Positions 58,110 to 64,000 of a DNA stretch of 64,000 bases are shown here, piece by piece; within the stretch, counting starts at the first letter, position 1; every line of letters starts with the position of its first letter. The translations under genes were made by a program, and so were the position numbers. Location of the stretch: contig CM019699.1 in NCBI GenBank assembly GCA_009760885.1, forward strand, positions 43,226,268-43,290,267, in the 5' to 3' direction. Source of the stretch: Achatina immaculata (Eukaryota; Mollusca; Gastropoda; Stylommatophora; Achatinidae). A model generated the notes under the pieces. The model was not told where the DNA came from and did no database searches. It worked only from the letters and a program-made list of their open reading frames with translations.

Positions 58110-59107
58110 TGACTTCTACCCCTGGGTTGAGCCGGTTTAGGCATTATCCCAATATGGGCGTGTTTGGGACGGGACCGACCTCTAGAGCAGAGGTACTGTG
58201 ACATGCATAGCCTTCAAGATTCACCCCTGGTATGAGCCGGTTTAGGTAAAATTCACCAGTATGGGTGTTTATCAGGCGTTACCGACCTCTAGAGCGGAGG
58301 TGGCATGACATGTCTAGCCATCAAGTTCCACCCCTGGTATGTGCCGGTTTAGGCATATTTCACCAGTGTAGGTGTATTTCAGACGTGGCCGGCCTCTAGA
58401 GCAGAGGTGCCGTGGTATAGCTCTCGTAGCGATACTACTGGACATACCGGTTAAACTTCACTTTCCACCACCTTTTCCCATCGGCTCCGCACAGCAACCT
58501 TTATTTCTTTTCCGCATTTACTTCCTTAACCGGGAGGAGCTTCACTCCACGCACGGCATATGAAGAGTCTCGCCAGCAGTGAGACAAGCCGGTTCATGCA
58601 TTTCACCCGATATGACTGCACTCAAGACGTGGCCGACCTCCAGACCAGAGGTGCCATGATTTGACTGTTTGCTTCGCTTTATCCTTTCTACCACCTTTTC
58701 CGCAGTGATGCTGCGCGGCAACCTCATTTGTACCTTTCTTCATTGGCCGGGAAGAGCACCGTTCCACGCACGGCAGCTGAAGATCTCGCCAACAGCGGCA
58801 GATGAGCTACCAAACGTGACACTCATCTGCCCTAAGTAACTGGTTTTCAGGCGCCAGATATTCGCCCTCGCCCCTTCTCCTGTCAGTTTAAACAGTTCTG
58901 CCACGGGAAGGCCAGGAGCTGGACTTGACTGCCAGAGGCTGTTTGTGGCGCGTTTGCAGTCCTTAGAACCGTCCCTGAAGTGAATGTATATTTTCTATTC
59001 TTCCCTAGTTCTTTGTCTTGTACGTTTTTGTAAATGATTAGGGTGTCAACCGAGATATGACATCTGTGTGCTCGTTAATCAATACAGCTGATCCTACGTT
59101 TGTTTTA

Positions 59108-59672
59108 AAATGTACTATACTACTCACAACGTGCCACCTACTTTTGTTTTATAACAGTCTATAATACTCACAACGTGCCACCTACTTTTGTTTTATAACA
59201 GTCTATAATACTCACAACGTGCCACCTGCTTTTGTTTTATAACAGTCTATAATACTCACAACGTGCCACCTGCTTTTGTTTTATAACAGTCTATACTACT
59301 CACAACGTGCCACCTACTTTTGTTTTATAACAGTCTATAATACTCACAACGTGCCACCTACTTTTGTTTTATAACAGTCTATAATACTCACAACGTGCCA
59401 CCTACTTTTGTTTTATAACAGTCTATAATACTCACAACGTGCCACCTACTTTTGTTTTATAACAGTCTATAATACTCACAACGTGCCACCTACTTTTGTT
59501 TTATAACAGTCTATAATACTCACAACGTGCCACCTACTTTTGTTTTATAACAGTCTATAATACTCACAACGTGCCACCTACTTTTGTTTTATAACAGTCT
59601 ATAATACTCACAACGTGCCACCTACTTTTGTTTTATAACAGTCTATAATACTCACAACGTGCCACCTACTTG
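59108..59672. repeat. 44-bp minisatellite, about 13 copies
   Basis: Core tctataatactcacaacgtg then ccacctacttttgttttata, period 44 bp, copies nearly identical. Confidence 0.97.
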
Positions 59673-59677
59673 TGTTT

Positions 59678-60190
59678 TAAATCTGATATGTTGCAGGTAC
59701 TTATCTAGAAGCCCAGAATTATCTGATATGTTGCAGGTACTGGTCTAGAAGCCCAGAATTATCTGATATGTTGCAGGTACTTATCTAGAAGCCCAGAATT
59801 ATCTGATATGTTGCAGGTACTGGTCTAGAAGCCCAGAATTATCTGATATGTTGCAGGTACTGGTCTAGAAGCCCAGAATTATCTGATATGTTGCAGGTAC
59901 TTATCTAGAAGCCCAGAATTATCTGATATGTTGCAGGTACTTATCTAGAAGCCCAGAATTATCTGATATGTTGCAGGTACTTATCTAGAAGCCCAGAATT
60001 ATCTGATATGTTGCAGGTACTGGTCTAGAAGCCCGGAATTATCTGATATGTTGCAGGTACTGGTCTAGAAGCCCGGAATTATCTGATATGTTGCAGGTAC
60101 TGGTCTAGAAGCCCGGAATTATCTGATATGTTGCAGGTACTGGTCTAGAACCCCGGAATTATCTAATATGTTGCTGGTACTAGTCTAGAA
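59678..60190. repeat. 40-bp minisatellite, about 13 copies
   Basis: Core atctgatatgttgcaggtac then tggtctagaagcccggaatt, period 40 bp. It directly follows the 44-bp array and leads into a stretch that looks coding. Confidence 0.97.
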
Positions 60191-60340
60191 GCCTGGCACT
60201 ATCCTCCATAAGAAGCAGCTCAGGGCCGATGAGACCTGTCTATGGTCTGACCCTGGGGACGATGACGTCATCGAGTTACCGAACTCTAGCCACTGGGCCG
60301 TCCTGGAAGACATGAAGCTCTTCTTTACCATGTACGCTGA
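60190..60340 (+). CDS. possible coding exon
   Basis: One frame stays open from an acceptor-like tctag at 60183-60187: KPGTILHKKQLRADETCLW, then SDPGDDDVIELPNSSHWAV and LEDMKLFFTMYADYSLLYK. Base composition and amino-acid mix (acidic, Trp/Cys present) are unlike the surrounding A/T-rich repeats, and the other two plus frames contain stops. I recognise no domain. A donor is not obvious; the GT at about 60331 is the nearest. The frame runs into a 32-bp minisatellite, so the true end is uncertain. Could be an exon of a host gene or an old element piece. Confidence 0.35.
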
Positions 60341-60342
60341 TT

Positions 60343-60426
60343 ACTCACTACTATATAAATACCATAGATCAATCATTCCGTACTTTATAAATATAATATA
60401 TCAATCATTCCCTACTTTATAAATAT
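60343..60426. repeat. 32-bp minisatellite, left part
   Basis: Core tactttataaatataatata then tcaatcattccc. Interrupted by the next element and resuming at 60903. Confidence 0.9.
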
Positions 60427-60902
60427 CTCTCTCTGAACCTTAAGTGCCCAGGGCACATGGGGCTTCCGCAAGGGTTTTCCACAAATGCCTGTCTTTCGCC
60501 TTTTTTTCTGCTCTTGCCCAGGTGAGCCCTCTATTGCTCAACATCCTTTCTGTTGTTCCCCTGTGGTGTCCATCTTAGTGCTATTTTTGGTACTCCTCCT
60601 TCCTGAAGATCAGCTGCCTATTTGCATCTTTTGTTTAGGTTCCAGGAGGTCTGCAGTCGGGCAGGGGACTTCCAGTGGCTGGCTTTCATCCACAACCTTC
60701 ATGGGCTCAGTTTCCTGATACGCATTTCTCCTTCCACCTGCATTTGCTTTTTCCCTTGCTTCTGTTTCTGTAGCAGTCTGATAGTTTTTTACCAGATAGG
60801 GTTGCTGGCCCTATGCTGAACCCTCCTTAGTCGCCTTTTACGATCATGCATGGTAGGGTACAGTGGTCCTATTCTTTGCAGATCCCGGGTACCACACGGG
60901 GG
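60427..60902 (-). mobile_element. short (GA)n-tailed retroposon, internally deleted LINE derivative
   Basis: 476 bp flanked by actttataaatat at 60414-60426 and 60903-60915, a 13-bp target duplication. On the minus strand it starts ccccgtgtggtacccgggat, runs through non-coding sequence, then joins the C-terminal LINE sequence seen at 51230-51412 (ccaaaaatagcactaagatg, then acagaaaggatgttgagcaa) and ends in the same 3' UTR and a short (GA) tail. The head plus 3' end of the LINE with the middle missing suggests a non-autonomous derivative moved by the LINE machinery. Confidence 0.82.
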
Positions 60903-61612
60903 ACTTTATAAATATATCAATTATTCCCTACTTTATAAATATAATATATCAATCATTCCCTACTTTATAAATATAATATATCAATTATTCTCTACTTTAT
61001 AAATATAATATACCAATCATTCCGTACTTTATAAATATAATATATCAATCATTCCCTACTTTATAAATATAATATATCAATCATTCCCTACTTTATAAAT
61101 ATAATATATCAATCATTCTCTTCTTTATAATTATAATATATAAATTATTCCCTACTTTATAAATATAATATATCAATCACTCCCTACTTTTTAAACATAA
61201 TATATCAATCACTCCCTACTTTATAAATATAATATATCAATGATTCCCTACTTTAATATATCAATCACTCCCTACTATATAAATATAATATTTCAATTAT
61301 TCCCTACTTTATAAATATAATATATCAATCACTCCCTACTATATAAATACAATACATCAGTAATTCCTTACTATATAAATACAATACATCAATGATTCCC
61401 TACTATATAAATACAATACATCAATCACTCCCTACTATATAAATAAAATACATCAACCACTCCCTACTATATAAATACAATACATCACTCACTCCCTTTT
61501 ATATAAATACAATATCAATCACTCTCTACTATATAAATACCATAGATTAATCATTCCCCATTATATAAATACATCAATAACTCCCTACTATATAAATACA
61601 ATATATCAACTG
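60903..61612. repeat. 32-bp minisatellite, right part
   Basis: About 23 units with tactttataaatataatata then tcaatcattccc. The right half changes to ctactatataaatacaatac then atcaatcactcc. Confidence 0.95.
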
Positions 61613-62690
61613 ACAGATGGCCAAATTGACTTACGGCCAAACGGCCGGTCCCAAAGATGGCTCAAATCAGCGCATGATTGTACATACATTCACATACGCA
61701 AACCTCGCAGCCTTGTCCTCACATCAAAGCCTGTCTACAAACTCTACACAGTTTATGCATTTTGTTCATAATTATTTCAAGAACATATTAATCAGGTGTA
61801 GAGCAAAGTCAAGAATATATTAATCAGGTGTGGAGCAAAGTCAAGAATATATTAATCAGGTGTAGAGCAAAGTTCTCCGGAAATGTTGTCTCCCCTAAAA
61901 CACAAATGACAGCAGTCCTCAACAGCCTGCTTCTCTATGACTCTGACATGACCTTTAACCTTACTATGACGCTAACATCCAGATTATCTTATGTCCAGAA
62001 TAAACTTGTAATGAGAATACAGATTTGCTTATTACGAAATGGGTTGGAAATGAAAGCGTATCCAAGACAACAGAAAACAGGAAGCTGTCGCTACAATCAT
62101 TGAAACAATCACAATCCTGGGTTTTGAATAATTATTTCAAGTTTTTTCTTCAGTTAAAAAATAAGCTACGCTCTATTAGCACTCAGCGAAATGATGAAGG
62201 GAAAAATAAGCAATAGATGAGACGGGAATATCTTCTCCTCGTCATCTGTAAATAAGGGTTTTATTTTTTTTTCTTTCTTCCTTTATGAAATAGGTGGTAA
62301 TTACAGAGCAGATGAAGGTAAGTAAGCAGGGCACACAATCACAGACATTATCCTGGCAGAACAGATATTATCCTAGAAGGACACAGGACGTTTTCTCACG
62401 CCGCTGGAGTTGCCCGGCGTTTATTAAAATACATTCTAGCCAGGAACACAAGTTGATAGCCGGGGGAGGAAGAGGCTGGTTGATATATTTTCTTACAGGC
62501 AAATATGAAATCTTTTGATGCCGTGCCACGAATGATGAGAATTAATATCAAAATAATAAAACCAAACTGAAAGCGCAGAATATTTTGAACAGAAATTGAA
62601 GTTGACGAACTAAAAAAAACCCACACAGTCGTTCATAAAATCCGACGCAAAAGATGTACATATATTTGAACATCTTGTACGGAAAATCAG
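61613..62690. other. mostly unique, no gene recognised
   Basis: A 33-bp unit (atattaatcaggtgtagagc) is repeated three times at 61785-61870. Frames of 63-91 codons on both strands show no domain. Composition is A/T-rich. Confidence 0.45.
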
Positions 62691-62765
62691 CTATAAGTTC
62701 TAACCTGTAAGTTCTAAGCTGTAAGATCTAAGCTGTAAGTTCTAAGCTCTAAGCTTTAAGCTGCT
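62691..62765. repeat. 14-bp repeat
   Basis: Unit gtaagttctaagct with variants, about 5 copies. Confidence 0.85.
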
Positions 62766-62884
62766 GCAGTAAAACGGGACGTAAGAATCAGTACTGATCC
62801 CTTGAGAAAATAGTCTTTGTTTTGGTTTTAGGCGTGGCTAGAACTAAAATGAGGAAAAATTGTTGACAGACTTCAGATAAGATT

Positions 62885-63470
62885 AGGCTGCTTGACATGG
62901 GCCTATACACATGTTTAACATGGCCCTAGATACATGTTTAACATGGCCCTAGACACATGTTTAACATTACCGTAGACACACGTGTGACATGGTCCTAAAA
63001 TCATGTTTAAAATGTAACTAAAACATGTTTGACATGGCACTAAAACATGTTTGACATGGTCCTAAAATCATGTTTAGCCCTGACCTAAAACATGTTTGAC
63101 ATAAACTTAAAATCATGTTTAACATGGACCTAAAACCTGTTTTACCTGGCCCTAAAACATGTTTGACATGGACCTAGAAACATACTTGACAGATTTAAAA
63201 TTCATGTATTTGAATGACATGTTTGACATGGACCTAAACACATGTTTGAAACGGTTCTGCAAACGTGTTTGATAAATATAAAATTCATATGTTTGAATGG
63301 AGATATTTTAAATGGCCCTAGAGACATGTATGAATGGCCCTAGAGACATGTATGAATGGCCCTAGAGACATGTATGAATGACCCTAGAGACATGTATGAA
63401 TGGCCCTAGTGACATGTTTGAATGGCCCTAGAGACAATGCCAAGCTCCACATTGGCCCTTAAAACATGGC
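62885..63470. repeat. about 22-bp degenerate minisatellite
   Basis: Left part core acatgtttgacatggaccta; right part (63300-63440) core tggccctagagacatgtatg. Likely one diverged array. Confidence 0.9.
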
Positions 63471-63477
63471 CGATATG

Positions 63478-63887
63478 TTTTCACTGTTGTTGGTGATATT
63501 TGTCCCGATGCTGGTTGTTTCCACTGTTGTTGGTGATATTTGTCCTGATGCTGGTTGTTTCCACTATTGTTGGTGATATTTGTCCTGATGCTGGTTGTTT
63601 CCACTATTGTTGGTGATATTTGTCCTGATGCTGGTTGTTTCCACTATTGTTGGTGATATTTGTCCTGATGCTGGTTGTTTCCACTATTGTTGGTGATATT
63701 TGTCCTGATGCTGGTTGTTTCCACTATTGTTGGTGATATTTGTCCTGATGCTGGTTGTTTCCACTATTGTTGGTGATATTTGTCCTGATGCTGGTTCTTT
63801 TCACTGTTGTTGGTGATATTTGTCCTGATGCTGGTTGTTTCCACTATTGTTGGTGATATTTGTCCTGATGCTGGTTCTTTTCACTGG
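63478..63887. repeat. 40-bp minisatellite, about 10 copies
   Basis: Core ttgtttccactattgttggt then gatatttgtcctgatgctgg, period 40 bp, copies nearly identical. Confidence 0.97.
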
Positions 63888-64000
63888 AGAGATCTAAGAA
63901 AAGACAAGGTAGACAGAGGTGTATGGTGCAGTTTTACAAAGTGAGGGAGGGAGTGAGTAAGGTGAGAAAAAAACGAATGGAAAATATGAGAATGTGTAAA

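Larger units (their letters stand above)
57545..58925 (+). repeat. dispersed element, right copy of the inverted pair
   Basis: About 1.4 kb, the reverse complement of 2930-4070 with high similarity along its length. It contains three copies of a block of about 85-90 bp (ggttggactttctcaccgga and gtgagaggtggttgccca; 57735-57990), then three to four copies of a block of about 115 bp with tgggttgagccggtttaggc and gacctctagagcggaggtg (58130-58420), which the left copy has fewer of. It ends in cgccagatattcgccctcgc and ttaaacagttctgccac. Family unknown. Confidence 0.7.

Noticed and set aside
59678..60190. Evenly spaced direct repeats reminiscent of a CRISPR array
   Set aside because: Units are contiguous with no unique spacers, no cas genes exist, and the context is an animal genome. 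The same applies to all other arrays.

Overview
This window looks like nuclear DNA of an invertebrate animal rich in repeats. Evidence for this is an animal-type bZIP transcription factor, four or five mariner (D,D34D) transposon remains, RTE-like and CR1-like non-LTR retrotransposon fragments with short repeat tails, and very many minisatellites. A mollusc (gastropod) would fit the retroelement mix, but that is a guess. There are no operons, no bacterial genes, no CRISPR array and no recognisable rRNA or tRNA.

Layout. 1-5650: five to six minisatellite blocks, plus a GC-richer dispersed element (2930-4070) whose inverted partner lies at 57545-58925. 5755-6915: the one convincing intact host coding region, the last coding exon of an NFIL3/CES-2/PAR-like bZIP factor. 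7100-16600: minisatellites invaded by pieces of at least four non-LTR retrotransposons. 16760-21270: a cluster of mariners, with one inserted inside an older one and a same-family copy in opposite orientation 1 kb away. 21470-30530: long minisatellites with another mariner at 24023-25329. 30530-34400: a mariner relic and more arrays. 34905-36862: a CR1-like element with an internal duplication. 38190-42475: a 45-bp array and then a 3.2-kb array of 49/52-bp units. 42685-51520: pyrimidine tract, 21/26/26/27/20/38/38-bp arrays and three retroelement insertions. 51660-56300: one diverged 37-bp array split by an RTE-like element. 57545-64000: the second inverted dispersed repeat, 44-bp and 40-bp arrays, a possible exon, a 32-bp array split by a short retroposon, and 22/40-bp arrays.

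How it fits together. By eye, well over half of the window is tandem repeat with units of 13-62 bp. Transposable elements mostly sit inside these arrays, and several are bracketed by clear target-site duplications (8-13 bp for LINE-type elements, TA for mariners), which gives a relative order of events. Most long open frames here are by-products of tandem repeats whose period or lack of stop codons keeps a frame open. All mobile-element genes seen carry stops, frameshifts or deletions, so none looks autonomous. The bZIP exon is the only feature I would defend as a functional host gene; short possible exons at 529-639 and 60190-60340 are tentative.
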